Positions 49,201 to 51,807 of a stretch of DNA of 64,000 bases are shown piece after piece. A model generated the notes under the pieces. The model was not told the DNA's origin, did not search any database, and worked only from the letters and a program-made list of their open reading frames with translations. Position 1 is the stretch's first letter, and the number at the start of each line of letters is the position of its first letter. A program made the translations under genes and the position numbers. Origin of the DNA: Colias croceus. Its lineage: Eukaryota > Arthropoda > Insecta > Lepidoptera > Pieridae. Where the stretch lies: contig NC_059537.1 of NCBI RefSeq assembly GCF_905220415.1, forward strand, positions 1,364,001-1,428,000. The letters run 5' to 3'.

Positions 49201-50862
49201 GTCAGTTCTAGCGTGGGGTCGTAGTTTAAACCTAACCTACTGAGTCGACTTTGACACTAAAACCGGTCTGTAATGGACAAGTAAAACAATAAATTTACTT
49301 ACTGACAATGTTTATTTTCAGTCGATAGTAAAGGTATAATCACGATTGTATGGAAATCAAATAAAAATATTATGAAAATCTGGTAATAGTTTATCTGTTA
49401 TACGATTATATGGGAACCAAATAAAAAGATTATGAAAATTTGGCAATAGTTTATTTGGAAAATGGTACGATGGGAAACAAAAAAAAGTATTCGGAGAATT
49501 TGGTATAATGATATCTGTATTATGAGAATACGGGCAACAAAAAAATACTTTTTAAAAATCTGGTTTTGGTGCATCTGGAAATCGATTCATCTGGGCAATT
49601 AAAAAAGGAATTTAAAAAATTTGTCATTCATTACATCTGTCTTTTAAAAGTTCTAACAACCGTTTTCGGGGTTTTAAGATTCGGGTAATAGAAATTCGAG
49701 TTTTTAATAGGTTACCGGGTTGAAGATATGAACAAAACTGCATTGTATATTTTTCAAAATATATAATTGGTGAACGTTGAATGAGAATGTTTGAAATAAT
49801 TTTCAGGGAAACGCACCAAATGAGATAATAAAAAACAATTCTTTTTTAATCATCATTTATATAATATTATATCTATGGGTGTTGTTTGATGTTATCTCTT
49901 GTATTGTTGTGTAAAAATAAATCATAAGTTTTACTTTTACTTTTGAACAGGAAATATTATGTTGTGGTGCCATTTTTCCTTATGATTGAATTTCTTATAA
50001 TAATCTTTCCTACTTTACAACTAATTTTAAACATAAAATTTGCTGAGATTACTGATTTTGATTACATAGACTATCATTGAAAATCTTTGTATGCCAACCA
50101 AGCAAATATTAATGATAAACAGACAGACAGTAGGTACCATTATAAACTACCTATTATTTTTAAATCACTAATTAAACTTTTTAAAAATTATTTTGACCAT
50201 GATTTTCACTTTCTTTTAAAGATTTTCTAACTTATTTCATACTATTTTACAACAAGTTCTATTATTACTAATTAATACAAAATCTAATTTTAAAGGTTCA
50301 TTTTTATATTTCTGTAAATAACCAAGAACTACATCCATCATGATCATATTTGATAAATTATCAATAGCTGTTATGTTATTGTTTGTTGCTCAGCCGTTAT
50401 CTGATTACCTTTTACATTTTAGGAATAGAATAATTAGTGTACACCAATAAAGTTGTAAGTATAATTGTTATCCAGATATTATTTCATTTAATACATACAT
50501 TATAGAATAATCGTGAGAAAAATTATTATTCTGGTTCAATGCAATCGCTTTTTTCACAAAATTTATAATAAAAATATATGCAGAAAACCGTTAACATCAA
50601 TATAATTATTTGAGGGCAAAACTTGAGCCAGTCAGGGGCTATGAACTGTGTGTTGAAGTTCGTTACGAATGAATCATTTAAGAAACCTTACATAGTGCAG
50701 GAAGCTTCTGCTAAATGATATCATTATGATAAATTGATAACAAGAGTATGAGTAAGGATATGACGAAAAGAAAGGGAAGCAAAATTTGCTGCTCCACTCA
50801 CCATCTGTTCTTTTGATGTTGATGTTAATCCCAGATTGAATTTTGATCGCACCGTCATCCAT
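1037..50862 (-). CDS. Klp10A: kinesin-13 microtubule depolymerase (Klp10A/KIF2-like), 3' end outside window
   Basis: Kinesin-13 proteins do not walk. They bind microtubule ends and use ATP to peel off tubulin, acting in spindle and interphase microtubule turnover. The seventeen exons listed separately join in phase to about 737 residues. In order they give: an N-terminal localisation domain with VTVEWYERGETKGKEVE (residues 1-84); a low-complexity Ser/Gly/Pro/Gln linker (85-213); a basic neck helix with VVKEVERLKENREKRRQRQA (about 242-265); and the motor from about residue 310. Motor landmarks are the family KVD finger (K351-D353), P-loop GQTGSGKTHT (402-411), switch I NSNSSRSH (518-525), switch II DLAGNERG (548-555) and the KEC motif in helix 4. 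The start ATG at 50862 opens MDDGAIKIQSG and precedes a clean donor. Drosophila KLP10A is about 800 residues, so roughly 60 C-terminal residues are probably left of position 1. The introns carry most of the mobile elements of the window. Confidence 0.96.
2375..2550 (+). mobile_element. tRNA-Ser-like SINE with inverted flanking arms, copy A
   Basis: A 76-nt tRNA-like core (2447-2522) has acceptor stem TCACGAG/CTCGTGA, T arm GCGGG-TTCGAGT-CCCGC and anticodon loop CCGGAAT (anticodon GGA, serine; position 33 is C rather than T). It is flanked by inverted AT-rich arms: AAATTTATAAAGAATAGAAA on the left and its complement on the right. A 14-bp target duplication ATACATTCTGCGTT is seen at 2361-2374 and 2551-2564, so it inserted as a retroposon. 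It lies in kinesin-13 intron 16. Confidence 0.85.
3160..3437 (+). repeat. TG/TATG-rich simple-sequence tract
   Basis: About 280 bp of imperfect alternating purine-pyrimidine sequence (TGTGTGTACG, TATGTATGCATG and variants). Every frame gives low-complexity Cys/Val/Met/Tyr translations, which are artefacts of the tract. It directly precedes the foldback element at 3438. Confidence 0.8.
3438..3818. mobile_element. foldback element with degenerate phrase-repeat arms and CCTAA cassette
   Basis: The ends are inverted: TGTCGTGGCCATATCGTAGA near 3441 is answered by TCTACGATATGGCCACGACA near 3799-3818. Imperfect pairing continues inward for about 100 bp. The arms are built of short, drifting phrases on themes such as TTTCACGATTTGGTC and GGCCATTTCATGAAATGG. 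The centre carries a GC-rich 60-bp cassette (3601-3660, starting TTCTGGCACTCGCCGGCCGC) followed by four CCTAA units (3674-3694). It sits in kinesin-13 intron 16, ending about 30 bp from exon 16. Class unassigned; long subrepeated arms recall Foldback/Galileo elements. Confidence 0.75.
3851..3965 (-). CDS. Klp10A: kinesin-13 exon 16 (post-motor linker)
   Basis: Acceptor ATTGCAG, then RVKELGTSEGGRRGESPLAD with the first Arg codon split with exon 15. The exon ends DLAHLRSLN before donor GTGAGT. RVKEL immediately after the motor is standard for kinesin-13. The phase fits both neighbours. Confidence 0.95.
4075..4190 (-). mobile_element. degenerate tRNA-Ser-like SINE, copy D
   Basis: The order is TTTTTAAAGAATATAAAAAA, then a decayed tRNA-like 3' half (TGATCACGAGGCGAGATTTG), then a GCATTTGAATGCTATGAAAA arm. 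It matches copies A-C in order but has many substitutions, so it is an older copy in kinesin-13 intron 15. Confidence 0.65.
4431..4543 (-). CDS. Klp10A: kinesin-13 exon 15 (motor, C-terminal part)
   Basis: Acceptor AATTGCAG and donor GTGAGT. It encodes VLRDSFIGDKSRTCMIAMIS, then PAMSSCEHSLNTLRYAD and two bases of Arg. This is the conserved end of the kinesin motor (TQVLRDSFIG, ISP, NTLRYADR). Confidence 0.97.
4625..4644 (+). other. dispersed intronic motif CTCGAAGGACCA, copy 1
   Basis: One of six occurrences of the core CTCGAAGGACCA (context AAATCCAACTCGAAGGACCA). All are intronic and all lie on the strand opposite to transcription. The next copy is at 4699-4714. Confidence 0.6.
4699..4714 (+). 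other. dispersed intronic motif CTCGAAGGACCA, copy 2
   Basis: Context TCAGCTCGAAGGACCA, 70 bp from copy 1. Both are followed by an A-rich stretch and a TTATTRTTATTAC-like sequence, so the two copies may derive from a local duplication. Confidence 0.6.
4950..5062 (-). CDS. Klp10A: kinesin-13 exon 14 (motor helix 4)
   Basis: Acceptor TCCGTCAG and donor GTATGT. It encodes MESAEINKSLLALKECIRAL and then GMKGNNHLPFRVSKLTQ, with the preceding Arg codon split with exon 13. It holds the kinesin-13 KEC motif and the SKLTQ segment of the microtubule-binding face. Human KIF2 has NKAHTPFRESKLTQ at this place, so loop 12 differs slightly. Confidence 0.96.
5338..5352 (+). repeat. poly-G tract (15 G) after a TG run
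   Basis: A TGTGTGTG run passes into fifteen consecutive G. Such tracts are polymorphic and a common source of sequencing error. Confidence 0.9.
5696..7183 (-). repeat. 17-copy tandem array of an exon end plus splice donor (kinesin-13 exon 13)
   Basis: Seventeen tandem copies begin at 5696, 5782, 5877, 5972, 6058, 6144, 6230, 6316, 6411, 6506, 6592, 6678, 6764, 6850, 6936, 7022 and 7117. Spacing is 86 bp, or 95 bp when a 9-bp ACAGCATGC-type insert is present. Read on the minus strand, each unit holds the last 58 bp of exon 13 (IDLAGNERGADTSSANRQTR), the donor GTGAGT, and about 28 bp of CATACATACAGA-type intron sequence. Copy 17 is the end of the genuine exon; the other 16 lie in intron 13. 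By eye the 86-bp units are identical. Neither 86 nor 95 is a multiple of three, and all frames happen to be open, giving long spurious reading frames on both strands. Confidence 0.95.
7124..7277 (-). CDS. Klp10A: kinesin-13 exon 13 (switch I and switch II)
   Basis: Acceptor GCATTCCAG. It encodes TSANSNSSRSHAVFQ (switch I), a short insert IVVRSPGMHRVHGK, then FSLIDLAGNERG (switch II) and ADTSSANRQT plus one base. The donor is GTGAGT at 7123-7118. The downstream end of this exon is what has been amplified into the intron. Phase fits exons 12 and 14. Confidence 0.97.
7631..7780 (-). mobile_element. interspersed repeat tail (AATATTATAAAGCTGAAGAG family)
   Basis: On the minus strand it reads as a degenerate start of the unit also seen at 32308 and 63958: AAGCTGAAGAGTTTGTTTGA, then CGCTAATCTCGAGAATTTG, TTAGATAGCCCATTTATGG, and a GAGCTCTGCGGGTAAAATCG end. 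These are widespread lepidopteran repeats, probably non-LTR 3' ends or SINEs derived from them (inference). Confidence 0.6.
7836..7991 (-). CDS. Klp10A: kinesin-13 exon 12 (motor core)
   Basis: Acceptor TGCCACAG and donor GTGAGA. It encodes VFDLLADKAKLRVLEDGKQQ then VQIVGLTEKVVDNVEEVLKL, ending GNAARTSGQ. It aligns closely with KIF2 (LFDLLNKKAKLRVLEDGKQQ) and gives phase 0 at both ends. Confidence 0.97.
8039..8069. other. CTCGAAGGACCA motif, copy 3, as an inverted pair
   Basis: CTCGAAGGACCA at 8039-8050 is followed after 8 bases by TGGTCCTTCGA at 8059-8069, giving an 11-bp stem with a short AT loop. It is in kinesin-13 intron 11. Confidence 0.65.
8264..8398 (-). CDS. Klp10A: kinesin-13 exon 11 (motor core)
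   Basis: Acceptor GCAATCAG and donor GTATGA. It encodes GKMQDCKKGIYAMAARDVFA then YHKSPKYKPLNLIVSASFFE and IYSGK. KGIYAMAxRDVF and the FFEIYxGK strand are conserved in kinesin-13. Phase 0 at both ends. Confidence 0.97.
8832..8943 (-). CDS. Klp10A: kinesin-13 exon 10 (P-loop)
   Basis: Acceptor TTTACAG and donor GTGTGT. It encodes YTAKPLVQTIFEGGMATCFA then YGQTGSGKTHTMGGDFQ, holding the ATP-binding P-loop. The Lys codon before YTAK is split with exon 9. Confidence 0.98.
9263..9408 (-). CDS. Klp10A: kinesin-13 exon 9 (KVD finger)
   Basis: Acceptor CCTGCAG and donor GTAAGC. It encodes VDVISVPTKDQMIVHEPKNK then VDLTKYLENQKFRFDYAFDD and SCTNEVVY. It contains KVDLTKYLE, the loop-2 finger diagnostic of kinesin-13 and needed for microtubule depolymerisation in the family. 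Confidence 0.98.
9974..9991 (+). other. dispersed intronic motif, copy 4 (ATCCGGCTTGAAGGACCA)
   Basis: Same 18-base motif with one change in the core (CTTGAAGG). It is in kinesin-13 intron 8. Confidence 0.55.
10256..10435 (-). CDS. Klp10A: kinesin-13 exon 8 (start of motor)
   Basis: Exactly 60 codons from acceptor CATACAAG to donor GTGCGT. It encodes NWEFLAMIREYQSSIEFRPL, then EPVEDHQITVCVRKRPLNKK. VCVRKRPLNKxE is the first strand of the kinesin-13 motor, and the preceding helix is the class-specific neck segment. Confidence 0.97.
10827..11000 (-). CDS. Klp10A: kinesin-13 exon 7 (basic neck helix)
   Basis: 58 codons between acceptor TTCGCAG and donor GTACCG. It encodes FNPPVSSARPAAVASTVSVP, a Val/Ala-rich stretch, then RRSNVVKEVERLKENREKRR and QRQAELKEEK. 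This charged helix is the kinesin-13 neck that helps target microtubules. Phase 0 at both ends, so exon 6 can join it directly. Confidence 0.95.
11302..11754. mobile_element. compound tRNA-Ser-like SINE locus, copies B and C
   Basis: Two units in opposite orientation. Copy B (minus, about 11303-11404) has a tRNA-like 3' half (TCACGAGGCGGGACTCGAAC from 11333) and an internal deletion. Copy C (plus) has a full 75-nt tRNA-like core at 11606-11680 with paired TCACGAG/CTCGTGA ends. Both end in the arm TATAAAGCATTTGAATGCCA. The whole locus is bracketed by an 11-bp repeat ATCTAAATATA (11291-11301 and 11755-11765), as if it inserted as one unit. Confidence 0.8.
11887..11904 (+). other. dispersed intronic motif, copy 5 (ATCCGACTCGAAGGACCA)
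   Basis: 18-base match to the copies at 9974 and 63049. It lies 34 bp beyond the proposed donor of the candidate cassette exon at 11938-12066. Confidence 0.6.
11938..12066 (-). CDS. Klp10A: candidate kinesin-13 cassette exon (43 codons)
   Basis: After a good acceptor (CCTTTCCAG) lies an open phase-0 stretch, PTSGGRSRSGSTPSAASVVH, then NNPYSNTSRRMQHIKEAKRD and IKE. The composition suits the disordered linker between exons 6 and 7. Exons 6 and 7 are phase compatible without it, and 129 bp is a multiple of three, so it could be an alternatively used exon. The weak point is the donor (GAG before GTTGCT). The frame otherwise runs only five codons further to a stop. Confidence 0.45.
12222..13170 (+). 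mobile_element. 5'-truncated Penelope-like element with GIY-YIG endonuclease
   Basis: The open frame runs from about 12225 to the TAG at 13026-13028. It begins inside the region after the reverse transcriptase (YFHDRHLNYFT) and continues into a C-terminal GIY-YIG nuclease: GVYKLDCDCGLSYIGQTKRS, IANRLKEH, and a CEHTLDNNH...LVREAIEIKK tail. Penelope elements pair a telomerase-like reverse transcriptase with this nuclease. The polymerase is absent, so the copy cannot move by itself, yet the nuclease frame is unbroken. The 3' end near 13170 has GAAACGTCGGGAAAATAATA. It is in kinesin-13 intron 6, antisense to the host gene. Confidence 0.88.
13338..13516 (-). CDS. Klp10A: kinesin-13 exon 6 (Gln/Pro-rich linker)
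   Basis: Acceptor CCTTCCAG and donor GTGAGG. It encodes PTRVTRNNQMRVSNVGGAYT, then NGHGGDTTGRRGAENV and a PPPQPTQPTLQPQPQQ stretch ending NRVTQQ. It is low-complexity and GC-rich compared with its introns. It joins exon 5 with the split codon C+CG and leaves phase 0. Confidence 0.88.
14017..14079 (-). CDS. Klp10A: kinesin-13 exon 5 (short acidic/basic linker)
   Basis: 63 bp from acceptor CTCCTCTAG to donor GTAAGA, encoding AFEKKAKPSEEPQDEEKPKS with a leading Glu split with exon 4. Phase agreement on both sides and both splice sites support it; the sequence itself is not conserved enough to prove homology. Confidence 0.75.
15563..15776 (+). mobile_element. interspersed repeat tail (ACTAATATTATAAATGCGAA family)
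   Basis: It starts CCATACTAATATTATAAATG, with a CTGTCTGTCTGT tract, ACTACTGAACCAATTTGCAT, CCCACGGGAACGGGAAC and an end GCGGGTGGATAGCTAGT. The antisense relatives at 47994 and 60211 share the GCTAGT end and the CGTTCCCGTGGG core. Common in lepidopteran genomes; probably 3' ends of non-LTR elements or related SINEs. Confidence 0.7.
22905..22941 (-). CDS. Klp10A: kinesin-13 exon 4 (37-bp micro-exon)
   Basis: Acceptor CTGTTTTAG and donor GTAAGC frame DMTRQSIPVATK plus one base. An RxSIP/VP motif occurs in the linker of other kinesin-13 proteins and resembles an SxIP-type EB-binding motif (inference: here QSIPVA). Phase fits exons 3 and 5. Confidence 0.78.
23838..24096 (-). mobile_element. AACCGACTTC-bounded repeat, copy 1
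   Basis: Ends: AACCGACTTCAAAAAAAGGA at left; TTGAAGTCGGTTGTTTTTAA then CGCAGTTATCACTTG at right. Interior shared with the copy at 35505: a GGGCCTATCCGAATAAAA segment and CCTCGGAGTAATCGGTGTAC. The translation looks conserved between copies only because the DNA is repeated. Probably a non-autonomous DNA element. Confidence 0.75.
24724..25307. mobile_element. foldback MITE with about 180-bp arms
   Basis: The left arm (about 24724-24904) and right arm (about 25127-25307) are near-perfect inverted copies. Checkpoints are GCAAGTGACTACTATCAAGC at the left and its complement at 25264-25283, plus GAGATAACAAGGAT answered by ATCCTTGTTATCTC. The 220-bp centre is AT-rich without coding sequence. It lies in kinesin-13 intron 3. 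Confidence 0.85.
25501..26232 (+). mobile_element. AACCGACTTC-bounded repeat, copy 2, containing a 280-bp palindrome
   Basis: It opens TAACTGCGTTAAAAACAACC and closes TTTGAAGTCGGTTAAAAA. Its first 280 bp (25501-25781) are an almost perfect palindrome with arms of about 120 bp around a loop near 25620-25655 (GGTGCACGGGCTTAATACTA). The right 200 bp match copies at 23838 and 35505. This is a longer version of the element with an inserted or retained inverted segment. Confidence 0.8.
27459..27566 (-). CDS. Klp10A: kinesin-13 exon 3 (Ser/Asp/Gly-rich linker)
   Basis: 36 codons, DPSGSSSDDGGFLREGGEGE then GAGDSGHTLPVRNSRS, from acceptor TTTGGTAAG to donor GTATTC. It is strongly GC-rich in an AT-rich intron and phase 0 at both ends. 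The donor is weak, so use could be regulated. The phospho-site-like SSSDD stretch suggests a disordered regulatory linker (inference). Confidence 0.72.
29241..29336 (-). mobile_element. tRNA-Ser-like SINE, truncated copy E
   Basis: It reads TATAAATTTTTAAAGAAAAG then TCGATCACGAGGCGGGATTC, a shortened tRNA-like part ending CCGTGATTCGAATT, and a TTTAATATTCTTTAAAAAT arm. It lies 50 bp from kinesin-13 exon 2, in intron 2. Confidence 0.75.
29387..29577 (-). CDS. Klp10A: kinesin-13 exon 2 (N-terminal domain)
   Basis: Acceptor TTTCCAG and donor GTAAGC. It encodes RIHSAIVSGINLETRSVTVE then WYERGETKGKEVEIDAILAL and NPELSVGTRHTPHLQPMPNK. VTVEWYERGETKGKEVE is nearly diagnostic for insect kinesin-13. The first Gly is split with exon 1. 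Confidence 0.97.
30125..30194 (-). mobile_element. solo arm of the tRNA-Ser-like SINE
   Basis: Only the arm (TTTTTTCTATTCTTTATAAA then TTTATATTTATAAAGCATTT, GAATGCCATAAAACC) is present, with no tRNA-like part. It is bracketed by ACTAAATCCA at 30115-30124 and 30195-30204, so the arm seems to have inserted by itself. Confidence 0.7.
31205..31383 (+). mobile_element. interspersed repeat tail (ACTAATATTATAAAGAGGAA family)
   Basis: It starts CTATACTAATATTATAAAGA, continues ACGCATAAACTACTGGACCG and TTTGATTAAATTTGGCAC, and ends GCGAAGCCGGGGCGGACCGC then TAGT. Same class as the units at 15563 and 60211. Confidence 0.7.
32308..32477 (+). mobile_element. interspersed repeat tail (AATATTATAAAGCTGAAGAG family)
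   Basis: It starts CTTAATATTATAAAGCTGAA, then TTTGTTTGAACGCGCTAATC, ATCGAGGAAGGCTATCATC, GGAGCGGAGCACTGCGGG, and ends ACAGCTAGTT. A partial minus-strand relative is at 7631, and another begins at 63958. Confidence 0.75.
35505..35776 (+). mobile_element. AACCGACTTC-bounded repeat, copy 3
   Basis: Begins CAAGTGATAACTGCGTTAAA and AACAACCGACTTCAAAC; ends TTTGAAGTCGGTTAAAAA. Nearly identical in the interior to the minus-strand copy at 23838, including the CAAGTGATAA outer end. It lies in kinesin-13 intron 1. Confidence 0.8.
36273..37125 (+). mobile_element. Tc1/mariner-type deletion derivative with TA target duplication
   Basis: Terminal inverted repeats TAGGTCTACCAGAATCTGAT (36273) and the matching end ATCAGATTCTGGTTTACCTA (37106-37125), with TA on each side (36271-36272, 37126-37127). 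TA duplication is the hallmark of the Tc1/mariner superfamily. Between them only a short transposase-like frame remains (36429-36569). At 853 bp it is too short for a full transposase. Confidence 0.82.
36429..36569 (+). pseudogene. transposase N-terminal fragment (46 codons)
   Basis: MSKKPLRSQARGLVYNVYRK then TFDEEGSNTSQFSILKILLV, ended by TGA. A basic start of the type KKxLRSQARxLVYNVY is seen in lepidopteran DDE transposases of the Tc1/mariner group (from memory of the family; not searched). It is the remnant coding part of the element at 36273-37125. Confidence 0.5.
41141..41285 (+). mobile_element. non-LTR 3'-end fragment
   Basis: GGAGCGCTTGGCCACAATCT then CGCCTGATGGTAAGCTGAGA and GACCTCCAAATTGTACTCAT, CGGGGAATACAGA. 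This wording is common in lepidopteran introns as the tail of a LINE-type element. Family not assigned. Confidence 0.5.
41900..42945. mobile_element. phrase-repeat foldback-like region
   Basis: The left half repeats variants of CTGTCACCAAAATGTAGTCA and CACCAATAAATCA. The right half repeats the complement: ATTTGGTGACAGATCTACCA, GGTGATAGATCTATTTAATA, GGTGATAGAAAATA. The layout is two inverted arms of drifting short phrases, as at 3438 and 48490, without the CCTAA cassette. Boundaries are approximate. Confidence 0.5.
43830..43958 (-). mobile_element. 3' UTR fragment of a non-LTR element
   Basis: On the minus strand it reads CTATAGATACTGCTTTC, AAAAGTGCTTCTAGAAGAAG, then TTTGAGTTTGAGTTT. The same order occurs at 62785-62885 behind the reverse transcriptase frame, so this is a 3' tail of that family. 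Confidence 0.65.
43966..44361 (-). pseudogene. DDE transposase C-terminal remnant
   Basis: An open frame with no start: KPNYTQFLLDAILKDHGHSV, then LRLPPYHPELNPIKLLWG, a helical stretch and an acidic Ser/Glu/Asp tail ending EVEVYDYD. The LPPYHPELNPIxxxWG block is the end of the DDE_3 fold of Tc1/mariner-like transposases. The third catalytic acid normally follows NPI; here it is Lys (NPIK), so even an intact copy should be inactive. No terminal repeats were found around it. Confidence 0.75.
44664..44886. mobile_element. 223-bp MITE with about 65-bp terminal inverted repeats
   Basis: Starts AGGCCGGGAGATACTGACAC and ends with its complement at 44886. Pairing runs inward through ACAAATGACCCGAAATTTTG to the AAGACC region with a few mismatches. 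There is no coding capacity. No clear target duplication could be read at the ends. Confidence 0.8.
46000..46909. mobile_element. non-autonomous hAT element with 8-bp target duplication
   Basis: Termini TAGGGCATGCACCCGGG and the opposing end GGTTCTGCATGCCCTA. The flanks are GTCTCCAG at 45992-45999 and again at 46910-46917: a perfect 8-bp duplication, as hAT transposases make. Both subterminal regions are packed with ACCCGGTT/AACCGGGT repeats, the usual kind of hAT transposase binding array. The 910-bp interior has no convincing transposase; minus-strand 46322-46585 is open for 87 codons but not recognised. Confidence 0.88.
47022..47082 (+). mobile_element. non-LTR tail ending in (GAT)n
   Basis: GGAGGCCCGTGTCCCAGCAG then TGGGAACGTATATGGTCTGA and a GATGATGATGATGATGATGA tail. 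This is one of the commonest lepidopteran LINE 3' ends. It begins about 105 bp beyond the hAT target duplication. Confidence 0.7.
47888..48325 (-). repeat. 106-bp direct duplication flanking an interspersed repeat
   Basis: Positions 47888-47993 and 48219-48325 are the same 106-bp segment (start ATTGCTCACTG, end TTTCAAAATATTTA) with about five differences. Between them is a minus-strand unit of the GCTAGT...TATAATATTAGTA family (47994-48214). The flanking repeat is too long for an ordinary target duplication, so a segmental duplication around the insertion is more likely. Confidence 0.75.
48490..49735. mobile_element. large foldback element with phrase-repeat arms and CCTAA-spaced core array
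   Basis: The outer ends are inverted: GGTTACCTATCTTAATCTCG at the left against GAGTTTTTAATAGGTTACC at the right. Both arms (about 370 bp each) are made of drifting phrases on ATCCAGATGCACGAAA and CCAGATTTTTAAAATACAAA. The core (about 48869-49295) is four imperfect tandem units of CTAACCTAACCTACTGAGTC, TTTCTGTAATGGGCAAGTAA, AACAATAGCGAGTC. One unit carries a GC-rich cassette (48945-49003) matching 3601-3660. No coding sequence. It lies in kinesin-13 intron 1. Confidence 0.72.
50802..50862 (-). CDS. Klp10A: kinesin-13 exon 1 (start codon)
   Basis: ATG at 50862 in a favourable A-rich context opens MDDGAIKIQSGININIKRTD plus one base of Gly before donor GTGAGT. The INIKRTDGRIHSA join with exon 2 matches the start of insect kinesin-13 (VKIKRTDGRxH). 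The next exon is 21 kb away, so the first intron is by far the longest. Confidence 0.93.
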
Positions 50863-51734
50863 TTTTTCACTATTTTATACACCATATACACTAATTAACA
50901 TTATTTTGCATCAAACGGGTATTCAAATATTGTCTAATACATTCGGTAATTGAACTAAAGAACCGGTGAAAATTACAAATAAATTTCTACACCCAGATTG
51001 ACAGTTATATCGAGCTAGCTACACACTTCAGACTGGAACGTTTCAAATTTGTTTCACTACAATAGTCAAATGAACCACTTTCTTATTTTTTATTTAGATA
51101 TTGAAAGTTATTTAAATGCTATAACAATTATTTAAACTGAAACAAAATAAAGACAGTAAAAACGTTTTAAATTATATCGGTTATAACACGAAATTAAAAA
51201 ATTGTCGATCTGTAGATCAATGCGTCGAAAATTGTTATAATGTTGCCAGCGTATGGTTAATTATCAGTTTGCGAGAGATTTGATCGGTTGGAAATTTGAA
51301 CAATATCGTTATAATTTTTCTTTAAACGAGCGATTTTATGTAAGTAATTTAAAATAAGCCTATAAAGAATAAATTTTAAATAAAAAATATAAAATTAAAG
51401 TAACTCCTATTATTTCCGGTTAATAAGAGGAAATTAATTGGAATTATTGAAGTACATATTATTTTTTGAAGAATATTATTAACACTTATTAAATTAATAA
51501 AGGATTAAATAAAATTTAAATATTTTTTAGTACATTTAATCTATTAATAATCTATGAAATGCCTATGAATGTAGTACAAACAATTTTGTTTAATCTGTTT
51601 TGTTTGATGTCAACTGATTGAAATTTGAAGTCTGCATTCCGATTCCGCAAATAATCAATCAAAAATCAGCTTGTGGTCGGGATTTCTCGCTAAAATTATT
51701 TAAACAAATATATTATTTTAATTACCTACTAACT
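50863..51734. promoter_or_regulatory. shared 872-bp region between divergent kinesin-13 and JMJD6 starts
   Basis: The two start codons face away from each other. The region must contain both 5' UTRs and probably both promoters. A TATCAGTTTG match to the arthropod initiator (TCAGT) occurs near 51262 on the plus strand, which would give JMJD6 a 5' UTR of about 470 bp. A TATAAAATAG string at 50871-50880 on the minus strand is too near the kinesin ATG to be its TATA box. No repeat is visible in the interval. Confidence 0.6.
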
Positions 51735-51807
51735 ATGGAAAGCGAATATAAATTGTCACATAAAACTAAAAAACGCATAAAGGAAATAAAAAGGAAAGCC
51801 CGACCAG
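51735..51807 (+). CDS. JMJD6: JMJD6 exon 1
   Basis: 24 codons plus one base, MESEYKLSHKTKKRIKEIKR then KARP, ending at donor GTACAT. The split Glu codon (G+AA) is completed by exon 2 to give RPEL, as in human JMJD6. A longer in-frame stretch upstream to 51618 is not homologous to the family start. Confidence 0.92.
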
